A stretch of DNA of 64,000 nucleotides from M0108 sp963841065 (GTDB taxonomy: Bacteria; Pseudomonadota; Gammaproteobacteria; Chromatiales; Chromatiaceae). Each line of letters starts with the position of its first letter. Positions within the stretch are counted from its first letter, which is position 1. The notes under the pieces were generated by a model. That model did no database searches, had not been told where the DNA came from, and saw only the letters and a list, made by a program, of their open reading frames with translations. A program made the translations under genes and the position numbers. Positions 48,884 to 58,695 of the stretch are shown one piece after another. The DNA lies in assembly GCA_963841065.1 (NCBI GenBank), contig CAWJBI010000044.1:124001-188000 (forward strand), given 5' to 3'.

Positions 48884-51800
48884 ATGGCCATATTCGGAAA
48901 AAAAGACGAGAAGCCCTTCAAGTATCCTGGCGTCCGCCAGGCGATGGATGGCAACAGCGCCGTCATCCTCTGCGAGCGCGAGGCCTCGGACGCCGCTGGC
49001 GCCTACCCCATCACCCCCTCTACCCAGATGGGCGAGTATTGGGCCGAGGAGGTCGCCAAGGGTCACCTCAACATCTCCGGCAAGCCCCTCATCTTCGTCG
49101 AACCCGAGTCCGAGCACGCCGCCGCGGCCGTCACCGCCGGCATGTCCATGACCGGCCTGCGCGCCACCAACTTTTCCTCGGCCCAGGGCGTGGCCTTCAT
49201 GCACGAATCCCTGTACGGCGCCGTCGGCAAGCGCCTGCCCTACGTGCTCAACATGGGCTGCCGCGCCATCACCAAGGCCAGCCTCAACGTCCACTGCGCC
49301 CACGACGACTATCACTGCATCGATGACACCGGCTTCTTTCAGGTGTTCGGCAAGAACACCCAGGAGGCGGCGGATCTCGAATCTCATCGCCCGCAAGGTC
49401 GCGGAACTCTCCCTGACCCCGGCGGTGGTGGCCCAGGACGGCTTCCTCACCACCCACCTGATCGAACCCCTCATGGTCCCCGAGCGGGCCCTGATCGCGG
49501 AGTTCCTCGGCCGTCCCGCGGACATCATCCCCTGCCCGACCCCGGCCCAGAAGCTGGTCTATGGCGAGACCCGCCGCCGCATACCCGAGGTCTGGGACGT
49601 GGACAAGCCCATGGTGTCGGGCCCGGTACAGAATCAGGATGCCTACATGCAGGCGGTCGCCGCCCAGCGGCCCTACTTCTTCCAGCACATCGCCGCCCTC
49701 ACCGACCAGGCGATGGATGAGTACCATGCCCTCACCGGCCGCCGTTACCGGCGCGTCCGGGGCTACCGGATGGATGACGCCGAATACGTCATCCTGGGTC
49801 AGGGCAGCATGATCCTCCAGGCCGAGGCCGTGGCCGACTACCTGCGCGAGACCCGCAAGCTCAAGGTCGGCGTGGTCAATCTCACCATGTACCGCCCCTT
49901 CCCCGGTGACCTCCTCGGCGCCATCCTCAAGGGCCGACAGGGCGTGGCCGTGCTGGAAAGAACCGATCAGCCCCTGGCGGAGGACCTGCCCATCATGCGC
50001 GAGGTCCGCGCGGCCCTCACCAAGTGCCTGGAGAACGGCGCCATTGGCCGCGACGAGACCCTGCCCTTCCCCGGCTACGCCACCTACAAGTCCGGTGACA
50101 TGCCGCGCCTCTATTCCGGCTGCTACGGCCTGGGCTCCCGGGATCTCCAGCCCGAGGGCCTGATTGCCGCCATCGAGAACATGCTGCCCAATGGCCGCCG
50201 CCAGCGGTTCTTCTATCTGTCGATCGACTTCATGCGCGAGGCGACGGACCCCAAGGAGGAGATCCGCCTCCAGGCCCTGAGCGAGGCCTATCCCGACGCG
50301 GTGAAGCTGGCCCTCAAGGGCAGCGAGAACCCGAACCTGCTCCCCAAGGGCGCCATCACGGTGCGCCTGCACTCGGTGGGCGGCTGGGGCGCGGTGACCA
50401 CGGGCAAGAACCTGGCCATGACCCTCTACGACCTGCTGGGCTTCGACATCCGCGCCAACCCCAAGTACGGCTCCGAGAAAAAGGGGCAGCCCACCACCTA
50501 CTTCCTGTCCGCCGCCCCCGAGGCCATCCGCCTCAACTGCGAATACACCTATGTCGACGTGGTGATGTCGCCGGACCCCAACGTCTTCACCCATTCCAAC
50601 CCCATCTCGGGCCTGAAGAAGGGTGGCGTCTTCATCATCCAGTCCAGCCTGGACAGCGCCGGAGGCGGTGTGGGCTACCTTCCCCCTCCAGGCGCGGCGC
50701 TTCATCATCGACAACGAGATCCAGGTCTTCTACGTCGATGGCTTCAAGATCGCCCGTGACGAGGCCTCCGACGTGGAACTCCAGTTCCGCATGCAGGGCA
50801 ATGCCTTCCAGGGCGCCTTCTTCGCCGCCTCGCCGCTGATGGAGCGTGCCGGCCTCGACGAGAATGGCCTCTTCCAGGCCATCGAGGACCAGTTAAGGTC
50901 CAAATTTGGCGGCAAGGGGGAGCGCGTGGTGCAGGACAACCTGCGCGTGGTGCGCCGTGGCTTCGACGAGATCATCGAGATCAAGGACAAGCCCTTCTCC
51001 ACCGGCCAACTCGTCCCCCACAAGACGCCGAAGTTGCCCATCATGCTCAAGCAACTGCCGGAGGGCGATGGCTTTATCTCCGACGTCCACCGCTTCTGGC
51101 GGCAGACCGGTTACTTCTACGCCACCGGCCGCGGCAACAGCAACCTGGCGGACCCCTACCTCGCCCTGAGCCTGATGCCGGTCGCCACCGGCGTCTATCG
51201 GGACATGACTCAGATCCGCTTCGATTATCCCAAGTTCATCCCCGAGAACTGCACCGCCTGCGGCGGCTGCTTCGCCACCTGTCCGGACAGCGCCATCCCT
51301 GGCCTGGTGAATACCCTTGCGGAGGTCTTCAACACCGCCATCCAGCGCGTCGAGAAGGGCATGCCCACCCAGTACCTGCGCCGCGAGACCCGCAAGGTCG
51401 AGAAGCGGCTGCGGGAACTGCTGGAAGGGGCGGGCGAGAGCGCCAGCACCCGCATCCTGCTCGACCAGGCGGTGCTGGAGACCCTGGCCGCCTCCGAGCT
51501 GGGAGGTGAGCAGAAGGCGGCCCTGGAAAAGGAGATGGGCCTCTTCCTGGACGGCCTTGGCCGACTTTCAGCTCGCCGTCACCAAGCCCTACTGGACCAA
51601 CCGCGAAAAGAAGGAGAAGGGCAGCGGCGGCCTCTTCAGCATCACCATCAATCCCTACACCTGCAAGGGCTGCATGGAGTGTATCGAGGTCTGCGAGGAC
51701 GGCGCCCTGGTGGCCGAGCCCCAGACCGAACAGGCGATCACCCAGATGCAGGCCCGGTGGGGCTTCTGGCTCAACCTGCCGACCACCAACCCCGACTTTA

Positions 51801-53812
51801 TCCGCATCGACGACCTCAACGAGAAGGTCGGCGCCCTGGAGACCCTGCTCCTCGACAAGTCCAATTATCAGTCCATGGTCTCCGGCGATGGCGCCTGCAT
51901 GGGCTGCGGCGAGAAGACGGTCATCCACCTCTTCACCGGCACCGTCACCGCCCTGATGCAGCCGCGCATCAAGCAGCACCTGGCGGAGATCGACGACCTC
52001 ATCAACCGGCTGGAGACCCATGTGCGGCTCAAGCTGGCGGCCTGCGTGGACCTCACCAACACCGCCGCCATCGCCAAGGTACTGGATGACAACCATGACA
52101 AGGACATTACCCTCGGCGATCTGTCCGCCCAGCTCGACCAGGGCCGCAAGGCCCACCCCGTCGATCCCGAGTGGCTCGGCTGGGTGACCCGGCTGCTGGG
52201 CCAGTTGCGTGACCTCAAGGGCCGCTACACGGCTGCCCAGCCCCGTGCCGAGATGGGCGTGATCAACTCGACGGGCTGTACCTCGGTCTGGGGTTCGACC
52301 TACCCCTACAATCCCTACCCCTTCCCCTGGACCAGCCACCTCTTCCAAGATTCACCCTCGGTCGCCATGGGCATCTTCGAAGGCCACATGGGCAAGATGG
52401 CCGAGGGCTTCAAGGCCCTGCGCATGGCCCGGATCGAACTGGACAAGGGCTACCAGGCCGCCGAGCACCAGGCCTTCCTGACCTATTTCAACTGGAAGGA
52501 CTTTACCGAGGAGGAGTGGCGCCTCTGCCCGCCGGTGGTGAGCATCGGCGGTGACGGCGCCATGTACGACATCGGCTTCCAGAACCTGTCCCGTGCCCTC
52601 ATGTCCGGCATGCCCATCAAGGTCCTGGTCCTCGACACCCAGGCCTATTCCAACACCGGCGGTCAATCCTGCACCTCCGGCTTCATCGGCCAGGTGGCGG
52701 ACATGGCCCCCTACGGCAAGGTCTGGAAGGGCAAGACCGAGATCCGCAAGGAGATGGGCCTGATCGGCATGGCCCATCGCACCAGCTTCGTGCTCCAGGG
52801 TTCCATCTCCCACCTGAGTCATCTGCTGGAGGGCTACATCGACGGCCTCAACAGCCGCCGCCCGGCCCTGTTCAATATCTACGCCGTCTGCCAGCCGGAG
52901 CACGGCGTCCCCGACGACAGCTCCGAGCACCAGAGCCGCCTGGCGGTGGAGTCCCGGGCCTATCCCCTCTTCCGCTACGACCCGGATGCCGGTACCACTT
53001 TCGAGGAGTGCTGCTCCATCGAGGGCAACCCCAACCTTGAGGACGACTGGATCTCCTGGGCCGTCCAGTACCAGGACGAGGCCGGCAAGGAACAGCGAAT
53101 GGAGGTACCCATGACCTTCGCCGACTTTGCCATGACCGAGGGCCGCTTCCGTAAGCACTTCCGCAAGGCCCCACCCGAGACCTGGAACGACGCCATGGTG
53201 CCTCTGCATGAGTTCCTGGACCTGGACGCCGAGGAGCGGAGGGACAAATTCCCCTTCATTTGGGGCGTGGATGGCAAGAATCGCCTGATGCGTGCCCTGG
53301 TGTCCCAGGAGTTGGTCCTCTCCTGCGAGGAGCGGCGGGGCTTCTGGCGGCAACTGCGCGGCCTGGTGGGGCTGGACCACCAATTCGACGAGGAGGCGGT
53401 GCGCAATCAGGCCAAGGCCGAGATAGCTCAAAAGCTGACCACCAGCCTGCTCGCCCTGGCCATGGGGGGTGCCGGGACCGGGGTCCTTGCGGACTTCGCC
53501 CCTAGCCCAGGCGGCAACGGCACGGGCGTGGCCCCCTCTGGCGCGCCCGGAGCGGCGGGCGGCTGGGAGCCGGTCTGGATCGAAAGCCCCGAGTGTACGG
53601 CCTGCGACGAGTGTATGAACATCAACCCCAAGATGTTCGCCTACAACGCCCAGAAGCAGGCCATCGTCCTGGACCCCAAGGCCGGCCCCTTCAAGGACAT
53701 CGTCAAGGCGGCGGAGAAGTGCACCGCAAGCTGCATCCACCCCGGCACGCCCTTCAATCCAGCAGAGAAGGATCTGGACAAACTCATCACCCGGGCGGCC
53801 AAATATCAGTAG
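48884..53812 (+). CDS. nifJ: Giant pyruvate:ferredoxin (flavodoxin) oxidoreductase with C-terminal ferredoxin-like domain (three frame breaks)
   Basis: About 1641 aa after removing one base each at 49379, 50661 and 51553; ordinary PFORs have about 1170-1200. Order of domains: pyrimidine domain (REASDAAGAYPITPSTQMGE), transketolase C-like and gamma domains (RLHSVGGWGAVTTGKN), a first ferredoxin cluster CTACGGCFATCP, an extra coiled segment of about 100 residues, a second cluster CKGCMECIEVCE, the TPP-domain cluster GACMGCGEKTVIH, the TPP site SIGGDGAMYDIG...NTGGQSC, and a linker to a C-terminal cluster domain (CTACDECMNINPKMF, CTASCIHPGTP). Interconverts pyruvate + CoA and acetyl-CoA + CO2 with low-potential electrons. 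Lies between rnfB and rnfC. Confidence 0.92.
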
Positions 53813-53824
53813 TCCGGACCCCGT

Positions 53825-53846
53825 CCGGCCCGCCACGGCGGGCCGG
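53825..53846 (+). promoter_or_regulatory. Perfect intercistronic hairpin between PFOR and rnfC
   Basis: CCGGCCCGCC and GGCGGGCCGG form a 10-bp perfect stem around AC, 13 bases after the PFOR stop. There is no T-run, so this is more likely an mRNA-stabilising or attenuating hairpin than a full terminator. Confidence 0.55.
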
Positions 53847-53891
53847 TCCCGGTATCCTTGTTGCGGAATCGGCATAAAGGTTTAGCGAATC

Positions 53892-55244
53892 ATGGGCCTC
53901 TTGAATCTCTTCAGCTCGCGCAAGACCTTCGACCACGGTATCCATCCCGTGGAGCATAAGGAGCAGACCGCGGACAAGCCCATCCGGCGCCTGTCCTTCG
54001 CCCCGGAACTGGTGCTGCCCCTATCCCAGCACCGGGGGGCGCCCTCCCGCCCCATCGTCAAGGCCGGCCAGGAGGTAGTACGCGGCGAGCCCATCGCCGA
54101 GGCCGACGGCTACTTCTCCGTACCCATCCATGCCCCCGCCGATGGCGTCATCCGTGCCATCGACCTGGCGCCCACGGCGGAAGGGCCCAGGATCCCCGCC
54201 ATCTTCCTCAAGGTCCATCGCGCCTCGAACCAGGAAATCCTCTACGACATGCCCCGCCACCTGTCGGTGCTGACGCCAGACGAACTCATCGATGCCGTCC
54301 GCGCCGCCGGGCTGGTGGGCCTGGGCGGTGCCGCCTTCCCGAGCCACGTCAAGATGAAGCCCCCCGAGGGGCGCAAGATCGAGACGCTGGTGGTTAATGG
54401 CTGCGAGTGCGAGCCCTATCTCACCTGCGACCACCGGGTCATGCTGGAGCAGCCGGACAGCATCATGGCGGGCATCCGGATCGCCATGCGCGCGACCGGC
54501 GCGACCCGGGCCGTGATCGGGGTCGAGGACAACAAGCCCGACGCCCTGGCCAAGCTGCGGGAACACCTGCCCCTGGACATCCAGGTCACCGTCGTGGCGG
54601 TCGAGACCAAATACCCCCAGGGCGCCGAAAAGATCCTGATCAAAAGCCTATTTGGCCGAGAGGTGCCCGCGGGGGGCTTGCCGGCGGATCTGGGCATCGC
54701 CGTTTACAACGTCGGCACCCTGGCCCAGATGGGCGACCTCTTGCCGCTGAGCCGTGGCCTCATCGAGCGCGTGGTGACCGTGAGTGGCCCTGGGGTCCTG
54801 AAGCCAGGCAATTACCGGGTCCCCATCGGCACCCCCCTGCGATTTCTGCTCGAACAAACCAAAATGACCGACCAGGCCCACGAGGTCATCCTCGGCGGCC
54901 CCATGATGGGTATGTCGGTGGCCTCACTGGACGTACCGGTGACCAAGGCCGTCTCCGGCGTCGTGGTCCTGGATGTCGAGCACCCCGACCTGGCCCACCG
55001 CCAGGTCCTGCCCTGCATCCGCTGCTCGGCCTGCCTGGAGGCCTGCCCGGTCAACCTGAATCCCTCCATGTTGGGTCAACTGGCCCAGCACCGGGACTAC
55101 GACCGCATGGCCAAGGATTACAATCTGGATCAGTGTTTCGAGTGTGGTTGCTGCGCCTACGTCTGCCCCTCCAACATCCCCCTGACCCAGTACTTCCGTA
55201 TTGCCAAGGCCATCAACCGCGACCAAAAGAAAAAGGTTCACTGA
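53892..55244 (+). CDS. rnfC: Rnf electron transport complex subunit C
   Basis: 450 aa. Peripheral NADH/FMN-binding subunit: N-terminal barrel-sandwich domain (APADGVIRAI), the nucleotide-binding core (GLVGLGGAAFPSHVK), VVNGCECEPYLTCDHR, an SLBB-like region, and two C-terminal [4Fe-4S] motifs, CIRCSACLEACP and CFECGCCAYVCP. Exchanges electrons with NAD(H). Unlike E. coli RsxC it has no long Ala/Lys-rich C-terminal repeat. Confidence 0.95.
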   Translation: MGLLNLFSSRKTFDHGIHPVEHKEQTADKPIRRLSFAPELVLPLSQHRGAPSRPIVKAGQEVVRGEPIAEADGYFSVPIHAPADGVIRAIDLAPTAEGPRIPAIFLKVHRASNQEILYDMPRHLSVLTPDELIDAVRAAGLVGLGGAAFPSHVKMKPPEGRKIETLVVNGCECEPYLTCDHRVMLEQPDSIMAGIRIAMRATGATRAVIGVEDNKPDALAKLREHLPLDIQVTVVAVETKYPQGAEKILIKSLFGREVPAGGLPADLGIAVYNVGTLAQMGDLLPLSRGLIERVVTVSGPGVLKPGNYRVPIGTPLRFLLEQTKMTDQAHEVILGGPMMGMSVASLDVPVTKAVSGVVVLDVEHPDLAHRQVLPCIRCSACLEACPVNLNPSMLGQLAQHRDYDRMAKDYNLDQCFECGCCAYVCPSNIPLTQYFRIAKAINRDQKKKVH

Positions 55245-55253
55245 GCGCCCACC

Positions 55254-56298
55254 ATGCCCAGACTCATCGAGATCCGCACCTCGCCCCACCTGAAGTGGGC
55301 CAGGACCGTGCCGCAAATCATGCGCACCGTGGTCCTGGCCCTGTTGCCCATCTGCGCCTTCGCCGTCTTCCAGTTTGGACTCAGCGCCCTCCTCCTGCTG
55401 GTCACCACCACCGGCGTGGCCATGGCCACCGAGTATCTGTTCTCGCGCCTCTCCGACCGGGGCAACAGCCTGGGGGACTGGAGCGTGGTCATCACCGGCC
55501 TGCTCCTCGGCCTGACCCTGCCGCCGGGCTTTCCCCTCTGGATGGCGGCGGTAGCGGCCTTTGTCGGCGTCGGCCTGGGCAAGTCCCTGTTCGGCGGTCT
55601 CGGCTTCAATGTCATGAACGCGGCCCTGGTGGGTCGCGCCTTCGCCCAGGCGGCCTTTCCGGTGGCCATCACCACCTGGACCCCCGCCTTCGCTCCCGGC
55701 CGCTTCCTGGAGTTCATCCCCTCGACCCTGACCCCACCCCTGATGAAGCCCACCCCGATCACGGACTGGCTCGCGGGTCTAGGCATCGATGGCTTTACCG
55801 GCGCCACCGCCCTGGCCCTGCAGAAATTCCAACAGATCGAGGTCAGCAGTTGGGACCTCTTCCTCGGCCTGGTCCCGGGCTCGGCGGGGGAGACCTCCGC
55901 CGCCCTCATCCTGGTCTGCGGCCTCTATCTCGCCTACCAGCGCATGCTGGATTGGCGGATCCCCGTGGGCGTCCTGGCCGGGGCCGTCCTCATCGCCCTG
56001 CCCCTCTGGCTCTGTCGATAGCCACCACTATCCGACGCCCTGGTTCGTCCTCTTTTCCGGCGGCCTCATGTTGGGGGCCTGGTTCATGGCCAGCGACATG
56101 GTTGGGTCGCCGGAGACGCCTTGGGGGGCCCTCCTCTATGGCCTCTTCATCGGCGCCCTCACCGTCGTTATCCGCCTCTTCGGCGGCCTCACCGAGGGCA
56201 TCATGTACGCCATCCTGCTTGCCAACGCCGCCGCGCCCCTCATTGCCGCCGCGACCCAGCCGCGGGTATATGGCGCCAAAAAGGAGGGCCGGTCATGA
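55254..56298 (+). CDS. rnfD: Rnf electron transport complex subunit D (one frame break)
   Basis: 347 aa after correction. Polytopic membrane subunit with covalent FMN; the flavinylation Thr lies in GFTGATALAL. About ten helices are visible, including VTTTGVAMATEYLF and GLGFNVMNAALVGRAFAQAAFP. The frame breaks at 56014: removing one T joins LPLWL to VDSHHYPTPWFVLF. The corrected stop overlaps the rnfG start (ATGA). Confidence 0.93.
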
Positions 56299-57068
56299 CG
56301 GCATCCGTGCAAGTTTCGGCTCAAGACCTGCCACCCCCAGAGGCCCCGTCCCAGCCCGGCCAGGGCCCGATGGTCGACCTCCAGGTCCAGAGCGGCAACC
56401 CCGCCCCGGCCACCCCCAGCCGGGCCATGCTGACCACCCTGGGCCTCATCGCCATGATCTCCGGCTTACTGGTGGCGGCGGCTTACGAGTTCACCGCCCC
56501 CATCATCGCCGAGAAGGAGCGGCTCGCCACCGAGGCGGCCGTGCTGCGCATCCTCCCCGGGGCCGTGGCCAAGCGCGACTTCGTCATCGGGGCGGACGGG
56601 GGCCTGACCCCCGCCGCGACGGACCCGGGCCGGGGCAGCGGCGGCCTCGTCTTTGCCGGCTACGACGCCGCGGGCCAGCTCCAGGGCCTGGCCATCACCG
56701 GTATCGCCAACGGCTACGCCGGCCCCGTGGAGGTCATGTTCGCCTATGACCCGCAGCGCCAGGCCATCGTCCGCAGCAAGGTGCTCAAGTCCACCGAGAC
56801 GCCGGGCTTCGGCGACAAGCTCGACACGGACCCGGCCTTTTTGAAAAACCTCGAGGCCCTGGACGCCCGGCTCAACGCCGAGGGCAGCGCCCTGGCCAAC
56901 CCCATCGTCACCGTCAAGAACGGCACCAAGACCCATCCCTGGCAGATCGACGCCATCACGGGCGCCACCATCTCCTCGCGGGCCATGGGCAAGGCGGCGA
57001 ACCAGGCCGCCCAGCGCGCCGCCCCCGCCATCCAGCGCGATCTGGCGCTACTGTCCCAACCGCGGTAA
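56295..57068 (+). CDS. rnfG: Rnf electron transport complex subunit G
   Basis: 257 aa. One N-terminal membrane helix (LTTLGLIAMISGLLVAAAYE) followed by a periplasmic FMN-binding domain with the flavinylation motif DAITGATISS and the family segment KSTETPGFGDKL. The first 40 residues are a Pro/Gln-rich cytoplasmic extension. The ATG at 56295 overlaps the rnfD stop; an upstream frame-internal start was rejected because it falls inside rnfD. Confidence 0.94.
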   Translation: MTASVQVSAQDLPPPEAPSQPGQGPMVDLQVQSGNPAPATPSRAMLTTLGLIAMISGLLVAAAYEFTAPIIAEKERLATEAAVLRILPGAVAKRDFVIGADGGLTPAATDPGRGSGGLVFAGYDAAGQLQGLAITGIANGYAGPVEVMFAYDPQRQAIVRSKVLKSTETPGFGDKLDTDPAFLKNLEALDARLNAEGSALANPIVTVKNGTKTHPWQIDAITGATISSRAMGKAANQAAQRAAPAIQRDLALLSQPR

Positions 57069-57083
57069 CCGGGAGGCCTTAAG

Positions 57084-57787
57084 ATGACTGATTCCCCCCC
57101 CAAGACCCCGAGCGCCCCGGCGCCCGCGCGACCCCTTCAACCGCCAGGAGACCCTGACCGCGGACACCTTCCTACGCGGCCTCTGGCAGGAGAACCCGGT
57201 CTTCGTCATGCTGCTCGGCATGTGTCCGACCCTGGCGGTGACCAATTCCGCCATCAACGCCATCGGCATGGGCCTGGCGACGACCTTCGTCCTGCTCGGC
57301 TCCGGGGCCCTGGTCTCCCTGCTGCGCCACTGGATCCCCAAGCAGGTGCGCATCGCCAGCTACATCGTCATCATCGCCACCTTCGTCACCGTGGTCGATT
57401 ACGCGCATCCACGCCATCAGCCTGGAGCTCTACGCCTCCCTCGGTGCCTTCATCCAGCTCATCGTCGTCAATTGCATCATCCTGGGCCGCGCCGAGGCCT
57501 ATGCCTCCAAGCAGCGGCTCGTTGCCCACCCTGGTCAATGGCCTGGGCATGGGCCTGGGTTTCACCCTGGCCCTCCTCTGCCTGGGCTCGGTGCGCGAAA
57601 TCCTGGGCAATGGCACCCTCCTCGGCCACTCAGCTCTTTGGCGAGGGCTTCCAGCCCTGGTTGGTGATGGTGCTGCCGCCCGGCGGCTTCTTCGTCCTCG
57701 GGGCCTGGCTGCTGCTCTTTGCCTGGCTGAAGCAGCGCCGCGAACGCCAGATCCTGGAACAAGCCGGAGTCGCCGCCCATGGGCTAA
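57084..57787 (+). CDS. rnfE: Rnf electron transport complex subunit E (several frame breaks)
   Basis: About 232 aa after removing one base in each of: 57094-57130, 57406, 57518, 57624 and 57781-57783. The corrected chain has NPVFVMLLGMCPTLAVTNSA, ASYIVIIATFVTVVDYAIHA, VNCIILGRAEAYASKQ, NGLGMGLGFTLALLCLGSVR and REILGNGTLL, all characteristic of RnfE/NqrD. This membrane subunit pairs with RnfA to hold a buried Fe-S centre. One of the breaks may lie in a C8 run near the start. Its corrected stop overlaps the rnfA start (CATGGCTAAC). Confidence 0.85.
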
Positions 57788-58371
57788 CGAATCCCTCTCC
57801 TCGATCTTTCTCAACACGGTGGTCGTCAACAACTTCGTGCTGGCCCTCTTCCTGGGCATCTGCCCCTTCCTCGGCACCTCCGCCAAGAAGGAGACGGCCT
57901 GGAACATGGGCCTGGCCACCACCTTCGTCATGGTCGTCAGCTCGGTCAGCGCCTATGGGATCAACTGGCTCCTGGTCGAGCTGCGAACTCGAGTTCCTGC
58001 GCCTCATCTGCTACATCGCCATCATCGCCTCGGCGGTCCAACTGGTGGAGATGTTCGTCAAGAAATACAGCCCGGCCCTCTTCCGTTCCCTGGGCATCTT
58101 CCTGCCGCTCATCACCACCAACTGCGCCGTCCTCGGCCTGGCCCTCTTCCAGACCGCCAGGGAGTACGACTTCGTCCAAAGCCTGGTTTACAGCCTGGGC
58201 GCCGGGGCCGGCTTCACCCTGGCCCTGATGCTGATGGCGGGACTGCGGGAAAGACTGGAACTGGCGCGGGTGCCGACGGTGAGCCAGGGCGCGGCCATGA
58301 GCCTCATGCTCGCCGGGCTCCTGTCCCTGGCCTTCATGGGCTTCGCGGGCCTCGGGGCGTCCCATGGCTAA
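57779..58371 (+). CDS. rnfA: Rnf electron transport complex subunit A (frame breaks)
   Basis: 196 aa after removing one G at 57781-57783 and one A near 57987. Corrected sequence begins MANESLSSIFLNTVVVNNFV and includes the conserved FLGICPFLGTSAKKETAWNMG, LICYIAIIASAVQLVEMF and LPLITTNCAVLGLALFQ, the RnfA/NqrE pattern with the two Cys-bearing reentrant helices. Length is normal. Its stop overlaps the next small gene. Confidence 0.88.
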
Positions 58372-58549
58372 CGCCCTGATCGCCAGCCTCGTCATCTTCG
58401 CCGTCCTGGCCGGCTGGGTCTGGGTCCAGCAGCGTTATGCCACCTTCGCGCGCCAGAATCCCCAGCTCGGTCCCTTCCGCGCCCCGGACGGGAGTTGTGG
58501 CGGCGGCTGTGCCTGCAAGAATGGCCAGTGTGAAACGCGATCGCGCTGA
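58364..58549 (+). CDS. Small NqrM-like cysteine-rich membrane protein
   Basis: 61 aa: one N-terminal membrane helix (ALIASLVIFAVLAGWVWVQ), a short polar linker, then GSCGGGCACKNGQC. Size, topology and the C-terminal cysteine cluster resemble NqrM, which helps insert iron between NqrD and NqrE, the homologues of RnfE and RnfA. It overlaps the rnfA stop by 8 bases, so it is translationally coupled to the subunits it might mature. Function is inferred. Confidence 0.65.
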   Translation: MANALIASLVIFAVLAGWVWVQQRYATFARQNPQLGPFRAPDGSCGGGCACKNGQCETRSR

Positions 58550-58695
58550 TCCCTGATCACAGACCAAGGCGGCCGGGACGGGCGCTTCTGGCTTCACGCC
58601 TTGCAATCAATACCCTGAGAGAAATTTCCCAAGGCCCGCCCCTTAACAGGGGGCGCGGGACCCGAACCAACTAGAACCTCACCGGAACCAGCAAG

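Noticed and set aside
48884..53812. Separate alpha/beta/gamma/delta subunits of a multi-subunit oxidoreductase
   Set aside because: The breaks fall inside domains, no ribosome binding sites or starts occur at them, and each is repaired by one base, so this is one long PFOR chain.
57084..58379. A 431-codon open frame covering rnfE and rnfA
   Set aside because: It is a patchwork: stretches of genuine RnfE and RnfA alternate with Arg/His/Pro-rich nonsense between frame breaks. The corrected frames give two normal-length proteins instead.
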